Assembly (NCBI RefSeq): GCF_029714285.1
Contig: NZ_CP121663.1
Coordinates: forward strand, 186,001-250,000
Reading direction: 5' to 3'
Source of the DNA: Rhizobium sp. CB3090
Lineage (GTDB): Bacteria > Pseudomonadota > Alphaproteobacteria > Rhizobiales > Rhizobiaceae
DNA length: 64,000 nt
Shown here: piece after piece, positions 17,708 to 26,369 of the stretch
Numbering within the stretch: position 1 is the first letter of the stretch
Layout: each line of letters starts with the position of its first letter
Notes under the pieces: model-generated
What the model saw: the letters and a program-made list of their open reading frames with translations, nothing else
Told to the model about the DNA's origin: nothing
Databases searched by the model: none
Translations under genes and position numbers: made by a program

Positions 17708-18733
17708 TCAAACGGCGGCGGTCGCCTCAAAGCGCCTGCCCGTCGTCATCAACGCCCAGACGATCCGCGCCATCTTGTTTGCCAAAGCAACAGCGACGAC
17801 GTTGTACGGCTTCTTCGCCAGAAGCTCGGCAGCCCAACGCGTCGGCGCCGTTTTGCCGTTCCGGCTGAAGCGGAGGACCGCGTGCGCCCCGACGACGAGA
17901 AGCCGGCGGAGATAAGGGTCGCCTTGTTTGCTGATCCTTCCGAGGCGGTCCTTGCCACCCGATGAGTTTTGCCGCGGCACCAGGCCTATCCATGCCGCCA
18001 GTTGTCGGCCGGATTTGAAGAGCGACGCGTCGGTCACCGTTGCGGCAATTGCGCTGGCAGTGATCGGGCCAATTCCAGGGATCGCCTCAAGGCGGCGGCT
18101 CAGTTCGTTCGAGCGATGCCAAGCATGAATTTGGCGATCCAACTCGCTGACCTTCTCGTGCACCTCCCGCAACTGCCCGATCAGTGGAAGAAGCGCGGAC
18201 CGCGCAAGCGGCGGGATCAGATCGTGATCATCGTCGTCGACCAACGCCATCAGCATTCCGACGCCGGCAAGGCCCTGTCGCGTTACGATGCCGAACTCCG
18301 CCAAGTGGCCGCGAAAGGCGTTCACCAGCATTGTCCGCTGCCGGATCAAAAGCTCGCGGACCCGATGCAGCATCAGCACGCCCTGTTGCTCCTCGCTCTT
18401 CACTGGAACAAAGCGCATCGTCGGCCGCGTCACCGCCTCGCAAATCGCCTCAGCATCCGTGGCGTCATTCTTCTGCCGCTTCACGTATGGCTTGACGTAA
18501 GATGCCGGCATCAGCCGAACCTCGTGACCCAGCGCCATAAGAACCCGAGCCCAGTGGTGTCCAGTCGCGCATGCCTCGATTCCGATCAGGCATGGCGGCA
18601 ATGCTTTGAAGAATCCAACGACATCGTCGCGGCGCAGCTTGCGGCGGCACACGATCGCGCCAGCACCATTGATCCCGTGAACCTGAAATACATGCTTGGC
18701 GATATCCAGACCAATTATGGTAATCTTCTCCAT
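17708..18733 (-). CDS. IS110-family transposase (copy 1)
   Basis: 341 residues starting at MEKITIIGLDIAKHVF, with a GGGAGAGCC site just upstream; a longer upstream frame to 18811 is not needed. The N-terminal RuvC-like domain shows Asp in GLDIAK, Glu in GIEACAT and NDATDAEAI. The C-terminal transposase_20 region has RLEAIPGIGPITASAIAA and LGLVPRQNSSGGKDRLGRISKQGD with the conserved serine. The length is normal for the family and the frame is intact, so this copy could be active. It sits inside the right end of an IS3-family element rather than in host sequence. Confidence 0.93.
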   Translation of the reverse strand: MEKITIIGLDIAKHVFQVHGINGAGAIVCRRKLRRDDVVGFFKALPPCLIGIEACATGHHWARVLMALGHEVRLMPASYVKPYVKRQKNDATDAEAICEAVTRPTMRFVPVKSEEQQGVLMLHRVRELLIRQRTMLVNAFRGHLAEFGIVTRQGLAGVGMLMALVDDDDHDLIPPLARSALLPLIGQLREVHEKVSELDRQIHAWHRSNELSRRLEAIPGIGPITASAIAATVTDASLFKSGRQLAAWIGLVPRQNSSGGKDRLGRISKQGDPYLRRLLVVGAHAVLRFSRNGKTAPTRWAAELLAKKPYNVVAVALANKMARIVWALMTTGRRFEATAAV

Positions 18734-18820
18734 GGACGGCTCTCCCTTATGTGACTTTCGACAGCCACACTTTGGCACATTGCGATGCCGGGAGCGGAGG
18801 CCGTCCACCACATCAGGTCA

Positions 18821-19209
18821 GCCGATCTCCGACAGGCGGCCACAATCGGGCGGTTACGTTACACCAGCGACGGCAGGATGCCGATCGATAACAACATTTT
18901 GGAACGCGAAATCAGAGTTTTTGCGACCGGAAGAAAATCGTGGCTGTTCAGCGATACCGCTGAAGGAGCCAGGGCCAGCGCCTTGATCTACAGTCTCATG
19001 CTGACTTGCCGCGCCTGTGGCGTCGACCCGCTCGCCTGGCTGCGCCACGTGCTCACAGAGTTGCCGCAGCGCGAAGAAGCGGCCGAAATCGGCGACCTGA
19101 TGCCGTTCAACTTCGCCAGAACCGAAGCCGCCTGACATAATACGGTTCCAAAAGTTGAGCCGATGCCAATCAAGCGTTGGCGTCAACGTGCGGCGAAAAT
19201 CGCGCTTAC
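18821..19209 (+). mobile_element. IS66-family fragment: C-terminus of TnpC and right end
   Basis: From 18821 to the stop at 19133-19135 the plus strand encodes the C-terminal ~104 residues of an IS66 TnpC transposase ([18 protein letters not shown], then [10 protein letters not shown] and [10 protein letters not shown]). The downstream sequence ends CGCGCTTAC at 19209. Its reverse complement GTAAGCGCGATTTTCGCCGC is an IS66-type terminus and matches the left terminus at 39088. The 5' part is replaced by the composite element ending at 18820. 19210-19337 holds nothing I recognise. Confidence 0.85.
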
Positions 19210-19337
19210 GTTCGGGGCACGACCATGCTCGGCCAAGAGTTCGAAATCGGATGCAGGATCTTCATTTTGTCGAGAAGCCTAGGCGACACCCGGACATGCC
19301 GAGCAGCTTTAACGAAATCAACGACGCTGCGGCACGC

Positions 19338-20462
19338 TCAAGCTCCCAAACGATCTCTTCTTAAGCCGATAGCGGCCTCGAAAACTCCGGCCAGCTTTTC
19401 CGAGCTTTTTCCCCAATTAAAACGCTGAGCGTTTGTGCGTGCTTCTGTCGCGAGCCGCTCCAGCAATATCGTCTCGGTGCCCAATCTCTTAAGTCCATCG
19501 GCGACGGATGAGACGTCAAATGGATTAACAAGGAATGCAGCCTTCCCACCCACCTCCGGCATGGAAGATATGTTCGAGGTGAGAACCGGAATGCCCAGAG
19601 AGTTGGCTTCGATAATCGGGAAGCCGAAGCCTTCGTAGAGCGACGGCATTGCCAGGAAGCGTGCGTTTTCGTAAAGCGTTCGCAGATCCGCATCAGCGAC
19701 GTAGCCGGTCAAGCGAACATCCTTCTCGAGCCTTAGCTCACCTATTCTACGTGCCAGATCGGGAAGCTTCCACCCAGCGCCGCCGGCCACTACCATCAGC
19801 AAATTATCCCTGACGTTCTGCGGCAGCGATGCGTACGCCAGCAGCAAATTCGGCAAATTCTTGCGAGGCTCGAGTGTGCCTACGAAAAGAGCATATTCGC
19901 GGTCTATCCGATTGGACTGCAAAATTGTCGATTGCGAAGCGGCAGGCAGTGACGTCAATCCGGGATATATAACTTCGATTTTTCCCAGACCGGGAAAATG
20001 ACGCTCGATCTGTTTCGCGGTCGAATAGGAATCCGCGACGATCCGATCCGCTGAGCGTAGTGCGGGCTTCATCAACAAGCGATCGCCCAGCCAGCTCCGG
20101 AGCCGCATGGTTTCTCCGGCGTCGACCCAGACCAGATCATGGATCGTCACCACGCGTGGGATTTCCGAACTCAAAAAATGAGGGAGGCGATGCGCGGGTC
20201 CCCAAAACACGTCCAAACCATCGGCTTTTGCCGATTTCGGCAGCGTAGTCTGAGCCCAGATATTTCGCTTCAAAGTTCCCGAGGCATTGCCGATCCGGTA
20301 ATCCACATTGTCGAGCTGCGGCAGAGGGTTGGGCGGATCGGAGGGCAGATAGATAACGACATGATGACCCGCGGCCGCAAGGCTACGGCACATCTCGATG
20401 ACATAGCGGCCAAGGCCGGTGACGTTCGAGGCTAGTGTGCGGCCGTTAACTCCTATCTTCAT
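19338..20462 (-). CDS. GT4-family glycosyltransferase
   Basis: 374 residues, GT-B fold. The N-terminus KIGVNGRTLASNVTGLGRYV is the usual acceptor-side start of these enzymes. FVGTLEPRKNLPNLLLA marks the donor domain, and LYEGFGFPIIEANSLGIPVL carries the E-x7-E motif that binds the nucleotide sugar. The ATG at 20462 overlaps the end of the preceding three-domain glycosyltransferase by 17 bases. A further in-frame start at 20489 exists but lies deeper in that gene. It is the last gene of the gmd operon and most likely adds a 6-deoxymannose or primer sugar in the cytoplasm. Donor and linkage cannot be read from sequence; GDP-D-rhamnose is the contextual guess. Confidence 0.9.
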   Translation of the reverse strand: MKIGVNGRTLASNVTGLGRYVIEMCRSLAAAGHHVVIYLPSDPPNPLPQLDNVDYRIGNASGTLKRNIWAQTTLPKSAKADGLDVFWGPAHRLPHFLSSEIPRVVTIHDLVWVDAGETMRLRSWLGDRLLMKPALRSADRIVADSYSTAKQIERHFPGLGKIEVIYPGLTSLPAASQSTILQSNRIDREYALFVGTLEPRKNLPNLLLAYASLPQNVRDNLLMVVAGGAGWKLPDLARRIGELRLEKDVRLTGYVADADLRTLYENARFLAMPSLYEGFGFPIIEANSLGIPVLTSNISSMPEVGGKAAFLVNPFDVSSVADGLKRLGTETILLERLATEARTNAQRFNWGKSSEKLAGVFEAAIGLRRDRLGA

Positions 20463-23400
20463 TCTTTTCTTGCACCTGCTGAATGGCACGTAACTCCGTT
20501 ACCATCGATAAGACCCTTCTCAGAAATTCGCCCGAACTCTCCTTCCACGTCAGGATCTTGATTTGTGGTGACGTGGAATTCTTGGCTGCGGGGGTCTTTA
20601 GCCATGCCCTGACTGCATTCGCCAAGTCCTCGCCGGCCATACCCGAGAAATAATGCGAGCTCTCTCCGGCAACCTCGCGAAAAACCGGGATGTCTCTTGC
20701 GATCACAGGACGATTATGGCTGGCGGCTTCAATGATCGGTAGACCGAAGCCTTCGCCTTGTGATGCGGCAATCAGGCAATTCGAAGCGGCGTAGATCTTC
20801 TCCAAATATTCGTCGCTTATGTTCGACAGCCAGAACAGGCGATGACCCAATTCTTTATGGTCTCTTAGCCGTTCAATGAGTTCTTCAACCATCCAGCCTT
20901 GCTTGCCGACAAGCACTAGATTCAAATCCTCGCCGGCTTGCCAGAGAATCTCAAAAGCCTCCAGTATCTGGGCATGTGATTTTCGTGGCTCTATGGTCCC
21001 AACTGCCAGGAAGGTTTTGCGCGACGCCAATATTTTCAAGACCTCCGCGGAATCTGCCGGCATGCCGCGCGATGGTTGGCTGTTCTCGATGTCAGCGCCG
21101 AGATGGAACCAGCCCACTTTCGGTGTCCGGCCGATTTTAGAGGCATTTTCCTCCATCCAGGTCGCAACCTCTTCGGCGACCGCACCCGATATGCACATCA
21201 GCGCGTCGGCTGAGCGGCTCACGCCCGTGAGCCAATTCGTGTGTAGCGAAAAACCGACCTCGGGGAAGAACTGCGGAAACTTGATTGGCAGAAGATCGTA
21301 AACTACGAAGATCACTGCGACACCGAAACGCCGCATCCGGTCGAGCAGGCCCGCTTGGTCTATCGGAATGCCGTGCTGTAGGTCGAGGCCAACAAAGATA
21401 TCTCCGGCGCCGAAATCAATCTTCCTGTCTTCCAACAGATTTGAAGGGCACCCGAGAAACCTTGTGGTGAAGGACCTCGCATAATAGTATCCTTCGTGAC
21501 CGGGGAGGCTGTAGACAGGCTCAATCCGATAACCCGGAACTTGCGTTTTCAGCAATTCCATTAGGATGCTTCGGACCACCCGCTGAATCCCCGTACGCGA
21601 GTCGCGCTGCACGAGTTCCGAAATATCCACGAATATGCTGCGCTGGCTAGCAAATGCCATATGATTGGTAGCGAGGGCATCAGCGATGCGATGGAGATGC
21701 TGGGTAGCGTCGGGTGGAACTTCAATGTCGGTTAGCCGGGTGAGGGCCTTGTTGAGCGTTACGGCAGGTGACGTCGAGTAAACATCCTCAATCACTTGGT
21801 AGTATTTCTCGGCCACGAGATGGGGCTGCAAGTTCGCGTGAACATAATCTTTTCCGCGCATGCCCAATGTCATTCTCTTCACCGGATCCGCATAGAGAGT
21901 CTCTAACGCGGCGGCGAGTTGCGCCGGAGAAAAATCATCCTCCAGCATCTCGACACAGTCATCCGGCAGTTCCGCCATTGCTCCATGAGAATTGACGATC
22001 GTTGCAAGCCCACTTCCCATACAATCGTTAACGGCTGCCGAGGTTTCTCCGCGCGAAAAGGACCTTAACTGGACAGCCACATCGGCTGCTGCGAGATATT
22101 TGCGATAGTCTTCGGGTGACGCGAATCCAGTTATCTTAATCCGCGATGTCGGGCGCGACTTTCCTATGAGGTCTCGTATCTTCAAACCAAAGTCGCCGTC
22201 AGCTTCTGTTCCAACGAATACGAGGTGACAGTTCTCAAGCCGGGACAGCTTCGACTCCATCCAAGCGGAAATAAGTCTGTCGTTGAGTTTTAGACGGCCC
22301 ATCGCCCCGAATGAACAGACAACAAAATCATTATTGGCAAAACCGAGTTGCTCTCGGACCACCGCTCTTTCCGGAGTGTCGGGCGTCTTTCGCAGCAACG
22401 GGACTTTTTGCCATTGGTCAGCTAATCGGTTCCCGTAGAACTCTCTTGCAAGCTCTTTCGAGTGTTCGCTATGGACGATCACACCCAGAGCATGCCGAAT
22501 GGCGGGCATGTTCGTCGGATATTTGTAGACGACCGAAGCGGTATCTTTAACCTCACGAAGCTCAGCCAGCGCGGCGTACCCATGAGAATCGTATAGTGCC
22601 CGTTCCCAAAAACCGGCCAATCCATCATGGATTGTCATATGAGCAATAATGCCGCTTAGGTAAAAATCATGTAATACTATAACGCCAGGGAAGTTGCACA
22701 ACAACGCAAACATGTGACTGTGAAACGCCGAGTTTCCGAAGTGATAAAAAATCCTGTCGTACTCAAAGGCGTGCTCCTTGAACCAATCGACAGTGCGAAT
22801 GGGGCAATTCTCAATGATCCACGAATCCGATATGCTCTTTTGATCGGAAACGACGTCTATTTCATAGAACTTCTGAAGCTCGGGAAGGAGTTCGGCACTA
22901 TAGTCCGCAATTCCACTACGGGACGGTGGTAGCGGAGAAATGTAAGCCAAACGCGGCCGCGTGGGCGTTTGAACGGACGCCACGGTTTTCTTGTCCTGCT
23001 CCCGTTTCGCAAACAGATCCTCGTAGGCTTCCCAGGCGCGACGAGCGCTTTCGTTCCAGCTGAATTTTTTGGCCTGTTCCAGCCCATGTTGCGACAAGGC
23101 ATTTCGATAGTCAGCGTCTGTCAATACTTGCTGCAAACGACCAACAAAATCTCGCTCGTTGGAAGGATCAAAAAGTGCGTCTTTGGTTCCAATTACCTCC
23201 GGTATGCTTGAAACATTCGAACCGATTGTTGCGACGCCACACTGCATTGCTTCAAGTGCCGGCAGACCAAATCCTTCATGCAGCGACGGAAAACAGAAGG
23301 CTTTGCAGGTATTGTAAAGAGCAACCAGATCGTCTTCAGGCACAAAGCCGGTCATGACAAAATCGTCTTCGGCTAAGCCCTGCTTTTTGGCATGGCTTTT

Positions 23401-24225
23401 CAGTAAGGCCATGTCCTGTGGCCGTGCTGAACAGACAATTGCAAGTTGATGCTGTTTGCGAACCTCACTCGGCAGCTTGGCAAAGGCAGTGATCAGGCCA
23501 TCAATGTTTTTTCGATGATCGATCCCGCCAGTGTACATGACGAATGGCCTGGAAAGCCCATAGCGGCCACGGAGATTGGCAATCTCCGCCTCGGTAAATG
23601 CAATTGGACGGAAGATCGGCTGCGCCGCTGACGATATCGTTACAACCCGATGTTCGGGCATTCCCAGCAAATCCAGGGCCTCACGGCGGGACGATTCAGA
23701 GTTGGCGAGTAGAACGCCGGCCTTCTGAAGCTCGATGATCCTACTATCGTACCAGGCCTCCAACCGCTTGTTGGTTAGATATTTGTCTCGATAAATATAC
23801 GGAATGAGATCATGAAGAATTATGCCGGTGGCGCTGTATGGTATAAAATTTCCGAGTGACACCGTAGCGTCGTCACCGAAGCCTTCAAAAAGGCTCCCGA
23901 GGTGAAGCACATCCGGGTTGAGGCTCGCCAACCAGGCTTCACGAATGATCTCGGTGGAACGCATCCGCCATTCATTAGCAGGATCGACGTAAGCGCTCGG
24001 AAGAATAGGCTTCCAGCAGGTGAAGTTCGCGGCAGGAATAACCGATGCGAACTGTGTTCGGATGGGCTCGATACTATCGGGAAAAGCATCTGTTACTGAC
24101 ACATGAAACTCATGCGAACCTGCGGTCCGAGCCATCGCTTCCGCAAGCGAAAGCGTATATCTTCCAATACCGCGACCGCGACTGTTCTGGCTTTGACCGC
24201 CAACCAAATCAACCAGAAGCTTCAT
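20446..24225 (-). CDS. Trimodular GT4 glycosyltransferase (polysaccharide polymerase candidate)
   Basis: 1,259 residues with three GT-B modules. Module 1 (about 1-400) has MYTGGIDHRKNIDGLI and LHEGFGLPALEAMQCG. Module 2 (about 420-810) starts RLAYISPLPPSRSGIADY and carries a less typical donor motif, SRGETSAAVNDCMGSG. Module 3 (about 870-1245) has AVGTIEPRKSHAQIL and SQGEGFGLPIIEAA. Multi-domain GT4 proteins such as WbdA of E. coli O9a build homopolymer O-antigens by making several linkages in one chain, and this protein fits that role with one extra module. The start ATG at 24225 directly abuts the stop of the coiled-coil methyltransferase gene, as WbdA-like and terminator genes often do. 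Linkages and true donor are unknown. Confidence 0.88.
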   Translation of the reverse strand: MKLLVDLVGGQSQNSRGRGIGRYTLSLAEAMARTAGSHEFHVSVTDAFPDSIEPIRTQFASVIPAANFTCWKPILPSAYVDPANEWRMRSTEIIREAWLASLNPDVLHLGSLFEGFGDDATVSLGNFIPYSATGIILHDLIPYIYRDKYLTNKRLEAWYDSRIIELQKAGVLLANSESSRREALDLLGMPEHRVVTISSAAQPIFRPIAFTEAEIANLRGRYGLSRPFVMYTGGIDHRKNIDGLITAFAKLPSEVRKQHQLAIVCSARPQDMALLKSHAKKQGLAEDDFVMTGFVPEDDLVALYNTCKAFCFPSLHEGFGLPALEAMQCGVATIGSNVSSIPEVIGTKDALFDPSNERDFVGRLQQVLTDADYRNALSQHGLEQAKKFSWNESARRAWEAYEDLFAKREQDKKTVASVQTPTRPRLAYISPLPPSRSGIADYSAELLPELQKFYEIDVVSDQKSISDSWIIENCPIRTVDWFKEHAFEYDRIFYHFGNSAFHSHMFALLCNFPGVIVLHDFYLSGIIAHMTIHDGLAGFWERALYDSHGYAALAELREVKDTASVVYKYPTNMPAIRHALGVIVHSEHSKELAREFYGNRLADQWQKVPLLRKTPDTPERAVVREQLGFANNDFVVCSFGAMGRLKLNDRLISAWMESKLSRLENCHLVFVGTEADGDFGLKIRDLIGKSRPTSRIKITGFASPEDYRKYLAAADVAVQLRSFSRGETSAAVNDCMGSGLATIVNSHGAMAELPDDCVEMLEDDFSPAQLAAALETLYADPVKRMTLGMRGKDYVHANLQPHLVAEKYYQVIEDVYSTSPAVTLNKALTRLTDIEVPPDATQHLHRIADALATNHMAFASQRSIFVDISELVQRDSRTGIQRVVRSILMELLKTQVPGYRIEPVYSLPGHEGYYYARSFTTRFLGCPSNLLEDRKIDFGAGDIFVGLDLQHGIPIDQAGLLDRMRRFGVAVIFVVYDLLPIKFPQFFPEVGFSLHTNWLTGVSRSADALMCISGAVAEEVATWMEENASKIGRTPKVGWFHLGADIENSQPSRGMPADSAEVLKILASRKTFLAVGTIEPRKSHAQILEAFEILWQAGEDLNLVLVGKQGWMVEELIERLRDHKELGHRLFWLSNISDEYLEKIYAASNCLIAASQGEGFGLPIIEAASHNRPVIARDIPVFREVAGESSHYFSGMAGEDLANAVRAWLKTPAAKNSTSPQIKILTWKESSGEFLRRVLSMVTELRAIQQVQEKNEDRS

Positions 24226-25512
24226 TTACGCTTGCTTTCCCGGATTTTGCTTATAAGTGCGTGCGAGCGTCAATCGCTGGAAGAGTTCTTCCGCATACTC
24301 GGTTGCCCTGCCGGTCTCCACGGCCATCGCTGCTTGTGGGGGAGCTACTAGATGGGTGCCCGAAGCCGCACGCCGAAGATGCAGCTCCAATCCGGGAAAG
24401 AGCCGGATCAGTCGCTTCGCCAGCCTATATAGCGCCGGGCGGCGAACGACACGACGCACGAGCGCACCAGCAGTCTTCCAAAAAAGCCGATGCGGTCGCG
24501 ATCCCGGTTTAAACTTCACCCAGGAGCTGAAACCCAGGGAAAGCCATCGGACAGAAGGCTTCACCAAGCGAAGAGGAGTCGTCAGTTTCCATGAAAGGCT
24601 CTGGAATGTTCTGGCCAATTCCCATTTCAAACGATCTACATCCGCGTGCAATCGACGCAGCTCTTCTTCCAGGGCTTTCTTTTGCGCGCGCAATTCGGAA
24701 GCGTTCGCCTCCAGTGTTTGCAATTGCCAGGTGACATTTGTGAGCCGTTCGGCACTTTCTGCAGCGGCTACATTCTTTTTATATTTGAGCTCGTCTATCG
24801 TTAGCTTCAGGGGTAAGGCATAGGGCGTCGTACGCGAAAGGGTAAACTCGTCAAATACATTCGCGCCGGGCCCAAAAAATTGCGCCAATTCAAGATGTTC
24901 TGCACTTACATAAAATCTGCTCAGGCCATCGAAATAAATAAATCGATATCCCTTCTTTAGCAAAAGGGGCTCCCAACCAGCGTAATTTTCTTTTTGAGTA
25001 TTAGGTTCCGTGCTTTCTACGACAACAATCCAAGGTCGGGCAGCGGAGGGCTCCCAACTACTAAGCACCGAGGCCTCCATTCCCTCAACGTCAACCTTAA
25101 GCCAATGAATTGGCCTGTCCCCAGCCTCGTCAAACAAGGCCGACAAGGGCATCATCGATACATCAATCTCTCGTACCGCCCGGCCTTCGGCTTCGTGGGT
25201 CTTGGCGATTCCGGCATCACTCGTGCTCAAGCCCGTTTCCGGAATTTCAAAAAATCGTAGACTACCCTGGCCTTCTCCAACGGCAACTTGAAAAACCTTT
25301 TCGTCCGGTCGATCTAGTCGAACCTTCTCGGCATAATAGGTTGTTGCTTCCGCATGAATGCCGCGCCATCCATTCTCGTAGAAGCTCCGGCTGACTGAAT
25401 CGACAATGGGATCTTGGGCGCCAACATCGATATAGAAGCCTTTTTTGATATGCTTCAGTGCTCGCCAGAGAATAACATCCTCGAAATTTTGCGCGTAAGA
25501 AACAAACATCAT
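24226..25512 (-). CDS. FkbM-type methyltransferase with C-terminal coiled coil
   Basis: 428 residues. The first ~230 form an S-adenosylmethionine-dependent FkbM methyltransferase (SYAQNFEDVILWRAL, FYIDVGAQDPIVDSVSRSF and LKVDVEGMEASVLSSW). Residues ~255-305 are strongly heptad-patterned (ALEEELRRLHADVDRLKWEL), followed by FQSLSWKLTTPLRLVKPSVR, a motif common in polysaccharide-assembly proteins, and a basic tail. Translation is overlapped with the upstream methyltransferase gene (ATGATG at 25507-25512). A capping methyltransferase joined to a coiled coil resembles WbdD, where the coiled coil sets chain length. That function is inferred here from layout, not from sequence identity. Confidence 0.82.
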   Translation of the reverse strand: MMFVSYAQNFEDVILWRALKHIKKGFYIDVGAQDPIVDSVSRSFYENGWRGIHAEATTYYAEKVRLDRPDEKVFQVAVGEGQGSLRFFEIPETGLSTSDAGIAKTHEAEGRAVREIDVSMMPLSALFDEAGDRPIHWLKVDVEGMEASVLSSWEPSAARPWIVVVESTEPNTQKENYAGWEPLLLKKGYRFIYFDGLSRFYVSAEHLELAQFFGPGANVFDEFTLSRTTPYALPLKLTIDELKYKKNVAAAESAERLTNVTWQLQTLEANASELRAQKKALEEELRRLHADVDRLKWELARTFQSLSWKLTTPLRLVKPSVRWLSLGFSSWVKFKPGSRPHRLFWKTAGALVRRVVRRPALYRLAKRLIRLFPGLELHLRRAASGTHLVAPPQAAMAVETGRATEYAEELFQRLTLARTYKQNPGKQA

Positions 25513-26369
25513 AATTCCGGGAACAATGAATGACGGGCGGTATTCCGGCTTATATGAGGTAGCACGACGTTCCTGTCCTGATCGAAAAAGCTCGCGACAA
25601 TGAGGCCATCGCCGCTGAATGATTCCTGAACATCATGCTCGACCAATATGCGTCCGCCCAGCGATATGATCTTTTCAACACAATCGCGATGCGTCGTCTT
25701 CGAGCCCGAAATGGAACTATGATGTGTCGAAGCGACGAGAAATCGGACCCGTCCTCCTTCGATTGCCCGCGCCATGGAACCCAGAAATGGCAACTCCGCT
25801 CCTTGCGCGTCGATGTGAAGAACTTCCACTACACTGTCGCCAGCAAGTCTCAAAATCGAATTCATATTGAAGCAGGGTAGCGTCAACTCGGCGCCTAAAC
25901 TTTCTGCGTGAGCCGCGAATGTGGCTTCCTCCTTTTCCCCGACCCATGCACTTTCCAGCACTACCCTTTGTTGCATGCCGTTCAAGGCAATGTTTTTTTC
26001 TCCAACGGTGCGATTTCTCGGGTCAGGCTCGACACAGATGGCGCGAGATCCTGGCACATCGTGGAGATACCAAAGACTGTAGTAGGTCCAAAATGCGCCA
26101 AGTTCCACTATAAGCGAGTTGTTCCTGCACAGCCGCAACAAGCTGTCGAAAATAAGCTCCTCTTGAGGCTCATGATGTCCACGAAGCGCGCGTATCACAT
26201 GCGCCATCCAATCTCCATAGTAACCGCCAGCAACGACTTTAATGCCATTGTGCATAATCTGCACTGGGCCGCTTTCGGATTCTATAATTCGCCCGGCGTT
26301 TGCGACCTTGGGGATATGTTCGCAATCTTTGCAGCCGATGGTCATCAGGGTTCGTTCGAGGACGTCCAT
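25509..26369 (-). CDS. FkbM-family methyltransferase
   Basis: 286 residues. The SAM-binding site is seen as LIVELGAFWTYYSLWYL, followed by ICVEPDPRNRTVGEKN and VLHIDAQGAELPFL. These enzymes O-methylate sugars. The ATG at 26369 overlaps the wzt stop as TGATG, so translation is coupled. A TTG codon three bases earlier is also possible. With the second FkbM protein it probably methylates the growing or finished glycan; which hydroxyl is not predictable. No membrane segments. Confidence 0.87.
   Translation of the reverse strand: MDVLERTLMTIGCKDCEHIPKVANAGRIIESESGPVQIMHNGIKVVAGGYYGDWMAHVIRALRGHHEPQEELIFDSLLRLCRNNSLIVELGAFWTYYSLWYLHDVPGSRAICVEPDPRNRTVGEKNIALNGMQQRVVLESAWVGEKEEATFAAHAESLGAELTLPCFNMNSILRLAGDSVVEVLHIDAQGAELPFLGSMARAIEGGRVRFLVASTHHSSISGSKTTHRDCVEKIISLGGRILVEHDVQESFSGDGLIVASFFDQDRNVVLPHISRNTARHSLFPEL

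Larger units (their letters stand above)
16200..18820. repeat. 2.6-kb inverted repeat, copy 1 (IS3-family element carrying an IS110-family element)
   Basis: The sequence from TGACCTGCCAC (16200) to CATCAGGTCA (18820) recurs in reverse orientation at 42802-45421. The only difference I found is one base in a poly-A tract (seven here, six there). The outer ends TGACCTG and CAGGTCA are the IS3-family termini. Inside, 17465 to about 18812 is an IS110-family element, so the IS3 right end is reduced to the last ~8 bases (18813-18820). The flanks are a truncated IS630 and a truncated IS66, so this is not a simple insertion into a unique site. Confidence 0.9.

Noticed and set aside
17969..18754. 261-codon plus-strand frame opposite the IS110 transposase (and its twin at 42868-43653).
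   Set aside because: Antisense to an intact transposase and lacking any recognisable domain.
20139..20435. Plus-strand frames opposite the glycosyltransferase genes.
   Set aside because: Antisense shadows; the minus-strand proteins carry clear GT4 motifs and coupled starts.
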